Assembly (NCBI RefSeq): GCF_017565705.1
Contig: NZ_JAGDYL010000027.1
Coordinates: forward strand, 1-44,434
Origin: Leucobacter ruminantium
GTDB lineage: Bacteria > Actinomycetota > Actinomycetes > Actinomycetales > Microbacteriaceae
DNA length: 44,434 nt
Reading direction: 5' to 3'
Shown here: positions 1 to 8,669 of the stretch, piece after piece
Position numbering within the stretch: the stretch's first letter is position 1
Layout: every line of letters starts with the position of its first letter
Translations under genes and position numbers: made by a program
The notes under the pieces: model-generated
Database searches by the model: none
What the model was told of the DNA's origin: nothing
What the model saw: the letters and a program-made list of their open reading frames with translations, nothing else

Positions 1-1
1 G

Positions 2-112
2 GAGACGGAGCGCGAGCTGCTTCTGCTCACGACTGAGATGACCATGCTTGCCCTGCAACCGATGCCTCCTGAGATCAACGTCTGCTTCATCTCACAGCAC
101 CCATTGCGTTGA
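2..112 (+). CDS. C-terminal fragment of an unknown protein (partial)
   Basis: Reading frame 2 is open from the window edge to a TGA at 110-112, about 36 codons, and third positions are mostly G or C. The other two plus frames stop within the first 40 bases. The fragment contains a short hydrophobic stretch (ELLLLTTEMTMLAL) and ends QHPLR. I do not recognise a family. It stops 30 bases before the next start, so the two genes could be cotranscribed. It could also be chance, because the piece is short. Confidence 0.35.
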   Translation, partial: ETERELLLLTTEMTMLALQPMPPEINVCFISQHPLR

Positions 113-142
113 CCGGTTGAATCCGCCTACCTCCCCGTCGCG

Positions 143-535
143 ATGGGCTATGCCAGACTCGTCGCGACGGCGGTCTGGGTGATCTACGGCGGCCCGCTCG
201 CCTATCTGCTCGGCAGGCTGCTGCGGCGCCGGCCGAACCGGTGGTTGCACCGCTGCGTGTTCGCGACGCTCGGAGCCGCCGTCGGCGCGAGCAGTTCGGC
301 GCTCTTCCTCGCTCCGCTCTTGGCAGAGGGAGCGCCGTGGCCGCTCGAGCTCATCGTGCCGGCGACCGTCTGCGCTGCGATCTGCGTCTGGGGCGGCTGG
401 GAGTTCACCAGCTCGCGGGCCCACCGACGCGATCTCGATCCCGCCGTCCAGCGCTTCGGCGACGATGAGGCCGCGGAGGACGCGGCTGTGGACAGGATCA
501 GCCGGGTCGAAGAGCCCCCGCCTCCGGAGAGCTGA
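143..535 (+). CDS. Small membrane protein of unknown function
   Basis: This 130-residue protein has about three hydrophobic segments: near residues 5-25 (ATAVWVIYGGPLAYLLG), 40-60 (ATLGAAVGASSSALFLAPLL) and 68-86 (LELIVPATVCAAICVWGGW). An acidic, proline-rich hydrophilic tail follows (ending EEPPPPES). It is probably an integral membrane protein with a cytoplasmic tail. No clear Shine-Dalgarno sequence precedes the ATG, so the start is uncertain. It converges with the TetR gene on the other strand, and inverted repeats lie between them. I recognise no family, and the context gives no function. Confidence 0.6.
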   Translation: MGYARLVATAVWVIYGGPLAYLLGRLLRRRPNRWLHRCVFATLGAAVGASSSALFLAPLLAEGAPWPLELIVPATVCAAICVWGGWEFTSSRAHRRDLDPAVQRFGDDEAAEDAAVDRISRVEEPPPPES

Positions 536-537
536 GA

Positions 538-594
538 TCTCGGGGCTGCGCCTCAGTCCGAGACGAGGGATCCTAGCCGGCGGCTGATCCCTCG
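538..594. terminator. Candidate bidirectional terminator made of two inverted repeats
   Basis: Two stems lie between the convergent ends of the membrane-protein and TetR genes. TCTCGG (538-543) pairs with CCGAGA (558-563). CGAGGGATC (564-572) pairs perfectly over 9 bp with GATCCCTCG (586-594) across a 13-base loop that contains the TetR stop codon. The second stem is an inverted pair of the iterated octamer found across the window. There is no T-tract, so termination is inferred from position and stem strength. Confidence 0.5.
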
Positions 595-986
595 CTCAGC
601 GAGCGCGCAGCCTCGAGCAACAGCGCTCCGAGACGACGTTCCCCCAGAGCCTCCCGCAAGGCCGCGAGATCGCCGCTCAAGGCCTCGCGGAGCTCAGGGT
701 CGCCCGAGGCCGCATAGGCCTGAAGCATCAAGCGACAGCTCCGCTCTGGGAGACCCTCGTCGGGTGCCGCCGCGATCGCCGCTCGCGCGGCCGCGAAGCA
801 CGCGAGGAAGAGCTCCTGCTTCGTCCGGAAGCTCGCGTAGACGTGAGGCTGAGGAACGTCCGCGCGACGCGCCACAGCGGCTGTGGACGCGCCGTGATAG
901 CCGAAGAGGCCGAACTCGATGAGTCCGGCCTCGATCAGGCGTTCGCGATTCTCACCGGGTCTTCTGCGCGCACGACGCTCGGACAC
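573..986 (-). CDS. TetR/AcrR-family transcriptional regulator (short)
   Basis: This 137-residue protein has an N-terminal TetR helix-turn-helix at about residues 12-58: ENRERLIEAGLIEFGLFGYHG, then STAAVARRADVPQPHVYASF, then KQELF. The start is GTG at 986, four bases after the stop of the GNAT gene upstream; longer readings would run back into that gene. TetR proteins are usually near 190 residues, so the C-terminal ligand and dimer domain is short. The reading frame ends inside an inverted octamer repeat, which may have created the present C-terminus. It is probably cotranscribed with the acetyltransferase. The ligand is unknown. Confidence 0.75.
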   Translation of the reverse strand: MSERRARRRPGENRERLIEAGLIEFGLFGYHGASTAAVARRADVPQPHVYASFRTKQELFLACFAAARAAIAAAPDEGLPERSCRLMLQAYAASGDPELREALSGDLAALREALGERRLGALLLEAARSLSEGSAAG

Positions 987-990
987 CGGT

Positions 991-1434
991 TCAACCCAGT
1001 TCGAGAATCTTGCGATAGTGCTCGCCGACGGCCTCGAAGCCGCGGTGGTTGTAGAAGGAGCCGATGCGCGCGGTCGACGCGGACAGCTGGCGCACTCCGC
1101 GCCCCATGCAGTAGTGCTCGTTGGCCTGCATGAGACGGTCACCGACGCCGTGGCCGCGCGATCCCTCGTCGACGACGATCTCCTGCAGGTGAGCCGTCAG
1201 CCCCGGGGCGTGCAGCAGACGGGAGACGGTCATGAGAGAGTAGCCCACGACCTGCTCGTCGAGAACCGCGACGAAGAGCACGTTGGTCTCTTGGTCGCGG
1301 TGACGCAGCACGTTGTCGTAGGCGACGAGGAACTCGTCGCGGCCGATCGGCTCGCGCCCGGTGGAGAACTGGCGGGCCAGAGCGAAGACGGCATTCCCGT
1401 CCTCGCTCCGGCCGCGGCGGATGATGATGCTCAA
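991..1434 (-). CDS. GNAT-family N-acetyltransferase
   Basis: This 147-residue GNAT domain protein carries the acetyl-CoA binding motif region VVDEGSRGHGVGDRLM (about residues 91-106) and a C-terminal SFYNHRGFEAVGEHY strand, as in ribosomal- or small-molecule-type acetyltransferases. The start is TTG at 1434, eleven bases past the ctaF stop. A GAGGGATC octamer (1440-1447, minus strand) overlaps that stop and supplies the GAGG Shine-Dalgarno at suitable spacing. The substrate is not evident. The gene follows the oxidase operon and precedes the TetR gene by four bases. Confidence 0.78.
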   Translation of the reverse strand: MSIIIRRGRSEDGNAVFALARQFSTGREPIGRDEFLVAYDNVLRHRDQETNVLFVAVLDEQVVGYSLMTVSRLLHAPGLTAHLQEIVVDEGSRGHGVGDRLMQANEHYCMGRGVRQLSASTARIGSFYNHRGFEAVGEHYRKILELG

Positions 1435-1445
1435 GTGCTGATCCC

Positions 1446-1868
1446 TCAGCGGGCGAAGTGCCCGCGGTAGTACTCGTACACCCAGCCGACGATGCTGACC
1501 AGCACGACCGGCAGGGCCAGGAAGCTGAGCCAGAAGTCGAAGCCTACGCACAGACCGAGCACCACGAGCGAGCTGCCGAAGGCGAGCACCAGCGGCCACC
1601 AGCTCCACGGGCTGAACTCGCCCAGCTCGGGGTCTCCGTCGTCGATGTCGGCGTCCTCGAGGTCCTCGACGAGCACGCCGCCCTGCTTCCTCTGGACGAG
1701 TCCGAGGTAGAAGGCGATGAAGCCGGTCAGGCCGCCGGAGAGGAGGATTGCGACGCTGCCGACCCACTCGGGTCGCCCGTGCAGCATCACGTTCCACCCG
1801 GTGTAGACCGTGGCCAGGATGACCATGTAGGCCGTCAGGATCCAGAAGATGACGATGTTGGATTTCAT
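1446..1868 (-). CDS. ctaF: Cytochrome c oxidase subunit 4 (actinobacterial CtaF)
   Basis: This 140-residue, four-helix membrane protein is typical of the actinobacterial aa3 oxidase small subunit. It has two N-terminal transmembrane segments (IVIFWILTAYMVILATVYTGW and a second near residues 38-58), an acidic hydrophilic loop (DLEDADIDDGDPELGEF), then two more segments ending EYYRGHFAR. It lies 20 bases after ctaD with a good SD (GAGGAG) before the ATG. Its role is structural, within the supercomplexed terminal oxidase of the cytoplasmic membrane. Confidence 0.93.
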   Translation of the reverse strand: MKSNIVIFWILTAYMVILATVYTGWNVMLHGRPEWVGSVAILLSGGLTGFIAFYLGLVQRKQGGVLVEDLEDADIDDGDPELGEFSPWSWWPLVLAFGSSLVVLGLCVGFDFWLSFLALPVVLVSIVGWVYEYYRGHFAR

Positions 1869-1888
1869 GACTCAGTTCTCCTCGGACG

Positions 1889-3538
1889 TCACTTCTGCTC
1901 GGCGAGCTCGGCCTGGGAGGCCTCTGCACGAACGGGCTGCACGATACCACTGACCTCGGGGTGGTGGAGGTCGAACGCCGGAGACTCCGAACGGATGCGC
2001 GGAATCGAGGTGAAGTTGTGGCGCGGCGGGGGGCAGGAGGTCGCCCACTCGAGCGAGCGGCCGAAGCCCCAAGGATCGTCCACGGTGACCTTCGGGGCCC
2101 GGCGGGCCGTGATGTAGACGTTCAGGAGGAACGGAATCATCGATGCGCCGAGGATCATCGCACCCACCGTCGAGATCTGGTTGCCCCAGGTCACGCCGTC
2201 GGCGGGAAGGTAGGTGTAGTAGCGGCGCGGCATGGCCATGACGCCGAGCCAGTGCTGCACCAGGAAGGTCGTGTGGAAGCCGATGAACAGCAGCCAGAAG
2301 TGCACCTTGCCGAGGCGCTCGTTCAGCATCTTGCCGGTCCACTTGGGCCACCAGAAGTAGAAGCCCGCGAACATCGCGAAGACGACCGTTCCGAAGACCA
2401 CGTAGTGGAAGTGCGCCACGACGAAGTAGGTGTCGGAGAGGTGGAAGTCGAGCGCCGGCGACGCGAGGATGACGCCGGTGAGGCCGCCGAACACGAAGGT
2501 CACCAGGAAGCCGAGCGACCAGAGCATGGGCGTCTCGAAGGTGATCGAACCGCGCCACATCGTGCCGATCCAGTTGAAGATCTTCACGCCGGTCGGCACC
2601 GCGATGAGCATGGTCATCAGCGCGAAGAACGGCAGCAGCACGGAACCGGTCACGTACATGTGGTGAGCCCAGACGGTCATCGAGAGCGCCGCGATGGCGA
2701 TGGTCGCGTAAATCAGCGTCTTGTAGCCGAAGATCGGCTTGCGGCTGAACACGGGGAACACCTCGGAGACGATGCCGAAGAACGGCAGCGCGATGATGTA
2801 CACCTCGGGGTGGCCGAAGAACCAGAAGAGGTGCTGCCAGAGGATGGCGCCGCCCTCACCGCTGTAGATCTGCGCGCCGAAGATGCGGTCGGCTGCGAGG
2901 CCGAACATGGCGGCGGCGAGCACGGGGAAGACGAGGAGCACGAGGATCGAGGTGATCAGCGTGTTCCAGGTGAACACCGACATGCGCCACATGGTCATGC
3001 CGGGCGCGCGCATCGTGATGATGGTGGTGATGAAGTTCACGCCGCCCATGATCGTGCCGAAGCCGCTGACGCCGAGGCCGAGCACCCAGAGGTTGCCGCC
3101 GACGCCCGGCGAGTAAGTCATGTCGGACAGCGGAGCGTAGGCGAACCAGCCGAACGATGCCGCACCCTGCGGCGTGAGGAAGCCGCCGACCGCCATGAGG
3201 GATCCGAAGGTGTAGAGCCAGAACGCGAAGGCGTTGAGTCGCGGGAAGGCGACGTCGGGAGCACCGATCTGCAGCGGCATGATCACGTTCGCGAAGCCCG
3301 CGAAGAGCGGGGTGGCGAACATCAGCAGCATGATCGTGCCGTGCATGGTGAACAGCTGGTTGTACTGCTCCTTGGTCGGGATGACCTCGAGGCCCGGCGC
3401 GAACAGCTGGGCGCGGATCAGGAGCGCCATGAGGCCGCCGATCAGGAACCACACGAAGGAGCTGATCAGGTACATGTACCCGATCACCTTGTGGTCCGTG
3501 GAGGTCACCCACGAGACGATGACATTGCCCTTCTTCAT
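1889..3538 (-). CDS. ctaD: Cytochrome c oxidase subunit 1 (aa3 type)
   Basis: This 549-residue catalytic haem-copper subunit reduces O2 to water and pumps protons. It shows the expected twelve-helix pattern, the [15 protein letters not shown] motif with the CuB-ligand His and cross-linked Tyr, the HH pair in [11 protein letters not shown] for CuB, and the haem-ligand region [13 protein letters not shown]. Length is normal for actinobacteria. Its ATG overlaps the ctaC stop by one base (TGATG), indicating translational coupling. One iterated octamer (3197) lies in the codons for GSLM. The C-terminus is hydrophilic (QAELAEQK). Confidence 0.97.
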   Translation of the reverse strand: MKKGNVIVSWVTSTDHKVIGYMYLISSFVWFLIGGLMALLIRAQLFAPGLEVIPTKEQYNQLFTMHGTIMLLMFATPLFAGFANVIMPLQIGAPDVAFPRLNAFAFWLYTFGSLMAVGGFLTPQGAASFGWFAYAPLSDMTYSPGVGGNLWVLGLGVSGFGTIMGGVNFITTIITMRAPGMTMWRMSVFTWNTLITSILVLLVFPVLAAAMFGLAADRIFGAQIYSGEGGAILWQHLFWFFGHPEVYIIALPFFGIVSEVFPVFSRKPIFGYKTLIYATIAIAALSMTVWAHHMYVTGSVLLPFFALMTMLIAVPTGVKIFNWIGTMWRGSITFETPMLWSLGFLVTFVFGGLTGVILASPALDFHLSDTYFVVAHFHYVVFGTVVFAMFAGFYFWWPKWTGKMLNERLGKVHFWLLFIGFHTTFLVQHWLGVMAMPRRYYTYLPADGVTWGNQISTVGAMILGASMIPFLLNVYITARRAPKVTVDDPWGFGRSLEWATSCPPPRHNFTSIPRIRSESPAFDLHHPEVSGIVQPVRAEASQAELAEQK

Positions 3539-4428
3539 CAGTTCTTCTCGCTATTCGTCTGGTTTTCGTTTTCAGCGCGCGACTCGTCGCCGTGGAAGCG
3601 GTCCTGGTTCGGGTTGATATCCTCACCGACCTGACCGGAGTTGCCGGCCTCGCGGAGCGACTCGACGTAGTCGTCGTATTCGTCCTGTTCGACGACCTTG
3701 ACCTCGAAGAGCATCATCGAGTGGTATTCACCGCAGAGCTCGGCGCACTTGCCGATGAAGGTGCCCGTCTTGGTCGGCGTGAAGCTCATGTAGTTGGTCT
3801 GCCCGGGAATCATGTCCTTCTTGTAGAGGAAGTCCACGACCCAGAAGGAGTGGATGACGTCGCGGGTCTCCAGGCGGATCTCCGTGGTCTTGTCCACCGG
3901 CAGGTACAGCACCGGCATCGTCGACTCCTGCGCGGAGCCGTCCGAGTTCGTCTGCACCTGGACGCCCTGGAAGAAGACGTCGTCGTTCACGTAGTTGAAG
4001 TCCCACGACCAGCGCTTGCCGTAGACCTCGACGATGTTCTCGGGGTTGTCGTAGCGCGCCTCGATCTTCGACTGCTCCTGGGCGGTGAAGGCGAAGAAGC
4101 CGATGACCAGGATGACCGGGACGATCGTGAAGAAGGTCTCGATCGGCATGTTGTAGCGGAGCTGGACCGGCAGCCCGGTCTGCCCCTTGCGGCGACGGTA
4201 GACGATCGTGGCCCAGATGACGAGGCCCCAGGTGATGACGCCGACGACGAGCAGCACGACCCACGAGGTCACCCACAGGCCGGTGATGCCGGAGGTGTGG
4301 TTGGTGGCCCCCTCGGAGCCCGCGGGCAGGAAGCCGCGCTGCTGTTCGGGCGTGCAGCCTGCGAACGCCAGGGCGGCCGCGAGTGCCACCGGGGCCGCGA
4401 CCCATTTCATTCGACGATTGGAACGCAC
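3538..4428 (-). CDS. ctaC: Cytochrome c oxidase subunit 2 (CuA subunit, lipoprotein-like)
   Basis: This 296-residue electron-entry subunit has a signal peptide ending in a lipobox (ALAFAGC), two transmembrane hairpin segments, then a periplasmic-side cupredoxin domain. The binuclear CuA site is complete: C228-x3-C232-x3-H236-x2-M239 ([12 protein letters not shown]), with the upstream His in [12 protein letters not shown] choose GTG 4428 because GAAAGG lies about seven bases upstream; an in-frame ATG at 4410 is the alternative. The gene leads the ctaC-ctaD-ctaF operon. Its C-terminal tail is rich in charged residues and Asn. Confidence 0.94.
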   Translation of the reverse strand: MRSNRRMKWVAAPVALAAALAFAGCTPEQQRGFLPAGSEGATNHTSGITGLWVTSWVVLLVVGVITWGLVIWATIVYRRRKGQTGLPVQLRYNMPIETFFTIVPVILVIGFFAFTAQEQSKIEARYDNPENIVEVYGKRWSWDFNYVNDDVFFQGVQVQTNSDGSAQESTMPVLYLPVDKTTEIRLETRDVIHSFWVVDFLYKKDMIPGQTNYMSFTPTKTGTFIGKCAELCGEYHSMMLFEVKVVEQDEYDDYVESLREAGNSGQVGEDINPNQDRFHGDESRAENENQTNSEKN

Positions 4429-4454
4429 CGCATACCTTTCGAAACATTGTCGAA

Positions 4455-4470
4455 CCTGCGAGGACGCAGG
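4455..4470 (-). other. Small hairpin in the ctaC leader
   Basis: CCTGCG (4455-4460) and CGCAGG (4465-4470) form a perfect 6-bp stem with a four-base loop, 26 bases before the ctaC GTG start. It may shape the 5' leader of the oxidase operon. No T-tract follows on the minus strand, so attenuation is only a possibility. Confidence 0.3.
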
Positions 4471-4563
4471 CGAAGCTGATGACTCACTGATTAGCTTAGC
4501 GCGAAGCTGAGCGTTTCCCGAACACGCCACGGGTGTCGCGGCGGCCGGAAAAAGATCTGATGA

Positions 4564-4947
4564 TTAGCTGAAACTGTCGCCGCAAGCGCAGCTGCCCTGA
4601 GCATTGGGGTTGTCGATCGTGAACCCCTGCTTCTGAATGGTGTCCTCGAAGTCGATCGAGGCGCCGTCGAGGTACGGGATGCTCATCGCATCGACCACGA
4701 CCTCGACCCCGTCGAAGTCGACGATCGCGTCGTTCTCGAGCTCGCGCTCGTCGAAGAACAGCTGGTAGATCAGCCCCGAGCACCCGCCCGGCTGCACCGC
4801 GATGCGGAGGCGAAGATCGTCGCGCCCCTCCTGGGCGAGCAGACTGCGCACCTTCTCGCGGGCCCCCTCGCTGAGCGTCACGCCGTGCGCGCGCTCCTCC
4901 GTGGCGATGCCCCCGGCGGTCTCGGAAGAGATCGTCTCCGTGCTCAT
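4564..4947 (-). CDS. erpA: Iron-sulfur cluster insertion protein, HesB/IscA/ErpA type
   Basis: This 127-residue A-type Fe-S carrier protein has the three conserved cysteines: one in QPGGCSGLIY and two in the C-terminal GSCACGDSF. Such proteins hand Fe-S clusters to apo-targets, including respiratory enzymes. The ATG at 4947 has AAGGAG eight bases upstream and is preferred over a GTG three codons earlier, which lacks spacing. It lies just upstream of the oxidase operon on the same strand with a 135-base gap, the usual actinobacterial neighbourhood. Confidence 0.92.
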   Translation of the reverse strand: MSTETISSETAGGIATEERAHGVTLSEGAREKVRSLLAQEGRDDLRLRIAVQPGGCSGLIYQLFFDERELENDAIVDFDGVEVVVDAMSIPYLDGASIDFEDTIQKQGFTIDNPNAQGSCACGDSFS

Positions 4948-5140
4948 GTGACCCACTCCTTCGGTCGCGTGTCGTATATCCCTTCGAGTCTACCGCCGAC
5001 GGCGTCCGCGGGTACGCCGACGCGACGCACTCGCTCGGGGTAGGCTGGGTCGGTACGCACGCGGCCGACCCCCGGCCCTGCACATCGGAACATCTGAATT
5101 CGCACACACACGCGCGCGAGCGCATCTCGGAGGGACAGGC

Positions 5141-5707
5141 GTGGCACAGAAGGGCGCTGACAAGTCGGGCGGCACCGGCGACGAGTCGACCCCGGTCGGC
5201 AAGGGCCGACCCACCCCCAGCCGCAAGCAGGCTGAGGCGGCGAACGCGAGGCCGATCGTCGGCTCGCGCGACAAGGCGATGCTCAAGGAGCAGCGGCGCC
5301 AGCAGGCCGAGGCGCGCGAGCGCGCGCGGCTCGGCATGATGGCGGGCGAGGAGCGCTACCTGACCCCGCGCGACCGCGGCCCCCAGCGCCGCTACGTGCG
5401 CGACTACGTCGACGCCCGCTGGAGCGTCGGCGAGCTGCTGATCCCGGCGATGCTCGTGGTGCTCGTGATGACCTTCATCCCCGGCATCATGCAGGTGGTC
5501 AGCCTCATCGCGATCTGGGCCTTCGTCGGTCTCGCCATCATCGACGCGGTGCTGCTCGGCCTGCGGCTGCAGAAGAAGCTGGTCGCCAAGTTCGGCAAGG
5601 GCAACGTGCAGCCGGGATTCAAGTGGTACGCGGCGATGCGCGCCCTGCAGTTCCGCCCGCTCCGCGCTCCGAAGCCGCAGGTCAAGCGGGGGCAGTTCCC
5701 GAGCTAG
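5141..5707 (+). CDS. DUF3043 membrane protein
   Basis: This 188-residue protein has a charged N-terminal half with the family signature GKGRPTPSRKQAEAANARPI, a helical KEQRRQQAEARERAR region, and RDYVDARWSVGELLIPAM leading into two transmembrane helices (about residues 102-145). It starts at GTG 5141 after AGGGAC. DUF3043 proteins are conserved in actinobacteria and of unknown function. Its TAG stop overlaps the TAG stop of convergent pyrD on the other strand within a single CTAG. Confidence 0.88.
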   Translation: MAQKGADKSGGTGDESTPVGKGRPTPSRKQAEAANARPIVGSRDKAMLKEQRRQQAEARERARLGMMAGEERYLTPRDRGPQRRYVRDYVDARWSVGELLIPAMLVVLVMTFIPGIMQVVSLIAIWAFVGLAIIDAVLLGLRLQKKLVAKFGKGNVQPGFKWYAAMRALQFRPLRAPKPQVKRGQFPS

Positions 5708-6747
5708 CCCGCCTGCCGCCATCCGGCGCGGTGCAGACCGCGGTTGACGGCCCTCGCCCACAACGGTCCCTCGTAGATGAAGGCGGTGAAGCCCTGCACG
5801 AGCGTCGCGCCGGCGCGCAGACGGTCGAGCACGTCGTCGGCGGTGGCCACGCCGCCGACCGAGATCACGCAGAAGCCGGCTCCGGGCGCGGTCGCGCGGA
5901 TGCGTCGCAGCACCTCGAGTGACCGCTCGCGCAGCGGCTCCCCCGAGAGACCGCCCGCCCCCATGGCCTCGACCTCAGCATCGGAGGCGGTGAGCCCGTC
6001 GCGGGAGATCGTCGTGTTGGTGGCGATGATGCCGTCGAGCCCGAGCCGCACGGCGAGCGCGACGATGCCGTCGATCTGCTCGTCTCCCATGTCGGGTGCG
6101 ATCTTCACGAGCAGCGGAGTGGCGCCCGCCGCCTCCTTGACCGCGGCGAGCAGCGGCTCGAGGTTCTCGAGTTCCTGCAGACCGCGCAGGCCGGGCGTGT
6201 TGGGCGAGCTGACGTTGACGGCGAGGTAGTCGGCGACGGGGGCGAGGCGCTGCGCGCTCCAGACGTAGTCGTCGGTCGCGTTCTCGACCTCGGTGACGCG
6301 GCTCTTGCCGATGTTCACGCCGATCACGGGGCGGTGCCTGCGCAGGCGCGCGCGCTCGATGCGCGGAACCGCCGCTACCGATCCGCCGTTGTTGAAGCCC
6401 ATGCGGTTGATGAGGCCGCGGTCTCCCACGAGCCGGAACATGCGCGGTTTCGGGTTGCCCGGCTGCGCGTGCCTCGTGAGAGTGCCGACCTCGACATGGC
6501 CGAAGCCGAGGTCGCCGAGGCCGATGATGCCCTCGGCGTTCTTGTCGAAGCCGGCCGCGAGGCCGAAGGGGCTCGGGAAGTCGACGCCGAGGGCGCGCAC
6601 CTTCAGCGAGGGATCGGGCGCGCACACGCGTCGCGCGATCGCCCCCGCGAGGGGCACGGCCTGGATCACGCGGAAGGCGAGGTGGTGGGCCCGCTCGGGA
6701 TCCATGCGGCGCAGTGCCGCGGAGAAGAGCAGGGGGTAGAGCCGCAT
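5704..6747 (-). CDS. pyrD: Quinone-dependent dihydroorotate dehydrogenase (class 2)
   Basis: This 347-residue enzyme oxidises dihydroorotate to orotate in pyrimidine synthesis, passing electrons to membrane quinones. Visible motifs are the N-terminal helical quinone-binding region (RLYPLLFSAALRRMDPERAH), GLAAGFDKNAEGI, the active-site region VNVSSPNTPGLRGLQ, LVKIAPDMG, and the FMN phosphate site SVGGVATADDVLDRL. The ATG at 6747 is chosen because the protein then begins as class 2 enzymes do. The gene starts four bases after the nrdR stop, so hisD-nrdR-pyrD reads as one transcript. Confidence 0.96.
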   Translation of the reverse strand: MRLYPLLFSAALRRMDPERAHHLAFRVIQAVPLAGAIARRVCAPDPSLKVRALGVDFPSPFGLAAGFDKNAEGIIGLGDLGFGHVEVGTLTRHAQPGNPKPRMFRLVGDRGLINRMGFNNGGSVAAVPRIERARLRRHRPVIGVNIGKSRVTEVENATDDYVWSAQRLAPVADYLAVNVSSPNTPGLRGLQELENLEPLLAAVKEAAGATPLLVKIAPDMGDEQIDGIVALAVRLGLDGIIATNTTISRDGLTASDAEVEAMGAGGLSGEPLRERSLEVLRRIRATAPGAGFCVISVGGVATADDVLDRLRAGATLVQGFTAFIYEGPLWARAVNRGLHRAGWRQAG

Positions 6748-6751
6748 GGGG

Positions 6752-7234
6752 TCAGGCCTCCGTGGGGGTCGTGGCGGATCCCTCGCCCGCCGGATGGGCA
6801 CGCAGCTCGGCGATCGCCGAGTCGAAGTCGTCGAGCGATTCGAACGCCTGGTACACGCTCGCGAAGCGCAGGTAGGCGACCTCGTCGAGCTCGCGCAGGT
6901 GCGGCAGGACGGCGAGGCCGATCTCGTTGGCGTCGAACTGGGCGATGCCGCTCGAGCGCACGGACTCCTCGACCTGCTGGGCGAGCACGGCGAGATCGGC
7001 GTCGGTGACGGGACGGCCTTGGCACGCCTTGCGCACGCCGCTCATCACCTTCTCGCGGCTGAACGGCTCGACGACGCCCGAGCGCTTGATGACGGTGAGG
7101 CTCGCGGTCTCGGTCGTGGTGAAGCGACGCCCGCACTCGGGGCACTGACGGCGCCTGCGGATCGAGAGGCCGTCGTCGGCGGTGCGGGAGTCGATGACGC
7201 GGGAATCCGGGTGGCGGCAGAACGGGCAGTGCAT
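6752..7234 (-). CDS. nrdR: Transcriptional repressor NrdR
   Basis: This 160-residue repressor of ribonucleotide reductase genes binds NrdR boxes. The N-terminal zinc ribbon is intact with Cys3, Cys6, Cys31 and Cys34 (HCPFC and QCPECG). It is followed by an ATP-cone domain (about residues 46-136; [16 protein letters not shown]) that senses dATP/ATP. Start and stop overlap its neighbours as TGATG with hisD and a four-base gap to pyrD. The C-terminus has a short Ala/Thr-rich tail. No NrdR-regulated reductase gene lies in this window. Confidence 0.96.
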   Translation of the reverse strand: MHCPFCRHPDSRVIDSRTADDGLSIRRRRQCPECGRRFTTTETASLTVIKRSGVVEPFSREKVMSGVRKACQGRPVTDADLAVLAQQVEESVRSSGIAQFDANEIGLAVLPHLRELDEVAYLRFASVYQAFESLDDFDSAIAELRAHPAGEGSATTPTEA

Positions 7235-8565
7235 CAGGCGTCCTCCCCCGTGCCTGCGTCCGAGCCATCGAAGCGCGCGCTCACCGCCTCGCCGTGCGCG
7301 GGCAGCCCCTCGGCTGCGGCGAGGGCGAGCAGCGGGGCCTCGACCTCGGCGAGGGCCGGGCGGTCGTAGGAGATGATCTGCTGCGGGCGCAGGAAGGTGT
7401 GTGCACCGAGCCCGGCGGAGAAGCGCGCGGTTCCGCCCGTCGGCAGCACGTGGTTCGAACCCGCGAGGTAGTCGCCGAGGCTCACCGGGGTGTAGCCGCC
7501 GACGAAGATCGCGCCGGCGTCGGTGATCCCGCCCAGCACTCGCTCGTCGTCGCGCGTCTGGATCTCGAGGTGCTCGGGCCCGTAGGCGTTGCTCACCCGG
7601 GCCGCAGTCGCGAGGTCGTCGACGAGGATCACGGCCGACTGCGGACCGCCCAGCGCCGTGGCCACGCGTTCGGCGTGGCGGGTGCGCGAGGCCCGCAGCT
7701 CGACCTCCGCGAGCACGCGCTCCGCGAACTCGGCCGAATCGGTGACGAGCACGGATGCCGCGGCCTCGTCGTGCTCGGCCTGGCTGATGAGGTCGGCCGC
7801 GACGAAGCCCGGCTCCGCCGACGCGTCGGCGATGACCAGGATCTCCGTCGTGCCCGCCTCCGAGTCGATGCCGACGAGCCCGCCGACCACGCGCTTGGCG
7901 GCGGCGACGAAGACGTTGCCGGGACCCGTCACCACGTCGACGGGGTCGAGGCCGATCTCGGTCACCCCGTGGGCGAAGGCGGCGATCGCACCGGCTCCGC
8001 CGATCGCGTAGACCTCCTCGACACCGCAGAGCGCGGCGGCCCAGAGCACGGCGGGGTGCGGCAGGCCGGCGTTGTCGCGCTGCGCGGGCGAGGCGAGCGC
8101 GAGGCTCGGCACGCCGGCGACCTGGGCGGAGACGGCGTTCATGATGACCGAGGACGGGTACGCGGCCTTGCCCCCGGGCGCGTAGAGGCCCACCCGCGAC
8201 ACCGGCTGCCAGCGCTGAGTGATCGTGGCGCCGCCGGCGAAGCGGGTCACGCGCTCGGCCGGTACTTGCGCGGCCGACCCGAGACGCAGGCGCGCGATCA
8301 GCTCCTCGAGCGCGCCGCGCACCTCGGGCGGGCAGTCGACGAGCGACGCGGCGATCGCCTCGGCTGGCACGCGAAGGGCGTGGCCCTCGACGCCGTCGAA
8401 GTCGCGCGCCTGCTCCCGGAGCGCGGCCTCGCCCCGCTCCGCGACGTCGGCGACGAGCGGCCGCACGCGCTCGACGGCGACCTCCGCGCCGAGCGCGGCG
8501 CGCGGCACGAGTTTCAGCAGGTCGGCCCGGGTGAGCTCGCGCCCCCGCAGATCAATGGTTCGCAT
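7234..8565 (-). CDS. hisD: Histidinol dehydrogenase
   Basis: This 443-residue zinc enzyme catalyses the last two oxidations of histidine biosynthesis. Motifs seen are [36 protein letters not shown], the catalytic/zinc stretch [15 protein letters not shown], and [10 protein letters not shown] with [13 protein letters not shown] 8565 is preferred over the preceding in-frame GTG. The remaining his genes are not here; in many actinobacteria hisD starts a his operon, but here it is joined to nrdR by a one-base TGATG overlap. Confidence 0.96.
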   Translation of the reverse strand: MRTIDLRGRELTRADLLKLVPRAALGAEVAVERVRPLVADVAERGEAALREQARDFDGVEGHALRVPAEAIAASLVDCPPEVRGALEELIARLRLGSAAQVPAERVTRFAGGATITQRWQPVSRVGLYAPGGKAAYPSSVIMNAVSAQVAGVPSLALASPAQRDNAGLPHPAVLWAAALCGVEEVYAIGGAGAIAAFAHGVTEIGLDPVDVVTGPGNVFVAAAKRVVGGLVGIDSEAGTTEILVIADASAEPGFVAADLISQAEHDEAAASVLVTDSAEFAERVLAEVELRASRTRHAERVATALGGPQSAVILVDDLATAARVSNAYGPEHLEIQTRDDERVLGGITDAGAIFVGGYTPVSLGDYLAGSNHVLPTGGTARFSAGLGAHTFLRPQQIISYDRPALAEVEAPLLALAAAEGLPAHGEAVSARFDGSDAGTGEDA

Positions 8566-8610
8566 CACCCGACCAGTCTACCGAGGCGCGGCTGCGCTCC
8601 CGGTGCGGCG

Positions 8611-8627
8611 GCCGCTGCGGCAGCGGC
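8611..8627 (-). terminator. GC-rich hairpin, candidate terminator of the methyltransferase gene
   Basis: GCCGCTG (8611-8617) and CAGCGGC (8621-8627) form a perfect 7-bp stem with a three-base loop, about 43 bases after the methyltransferase stop and before hisD. There is no U-tract, which is common for actinobacterial terminators. The surrounding 100 bases hold one iterated octamer (8634) and no gene. Confidence 0.45.
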
Positions 8628-8669
8628 TGCGGGGAGGGATCCCGACCCGGCGCAGGGACCCCTCGCCGC

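Noticed and set aside
8569..8669. Possible small gene between hisD and the methyltransferase
   Set aside because: Only a GC-rich hairpin and one octamer are seen. There is no start codon with a ribosome-binding site.
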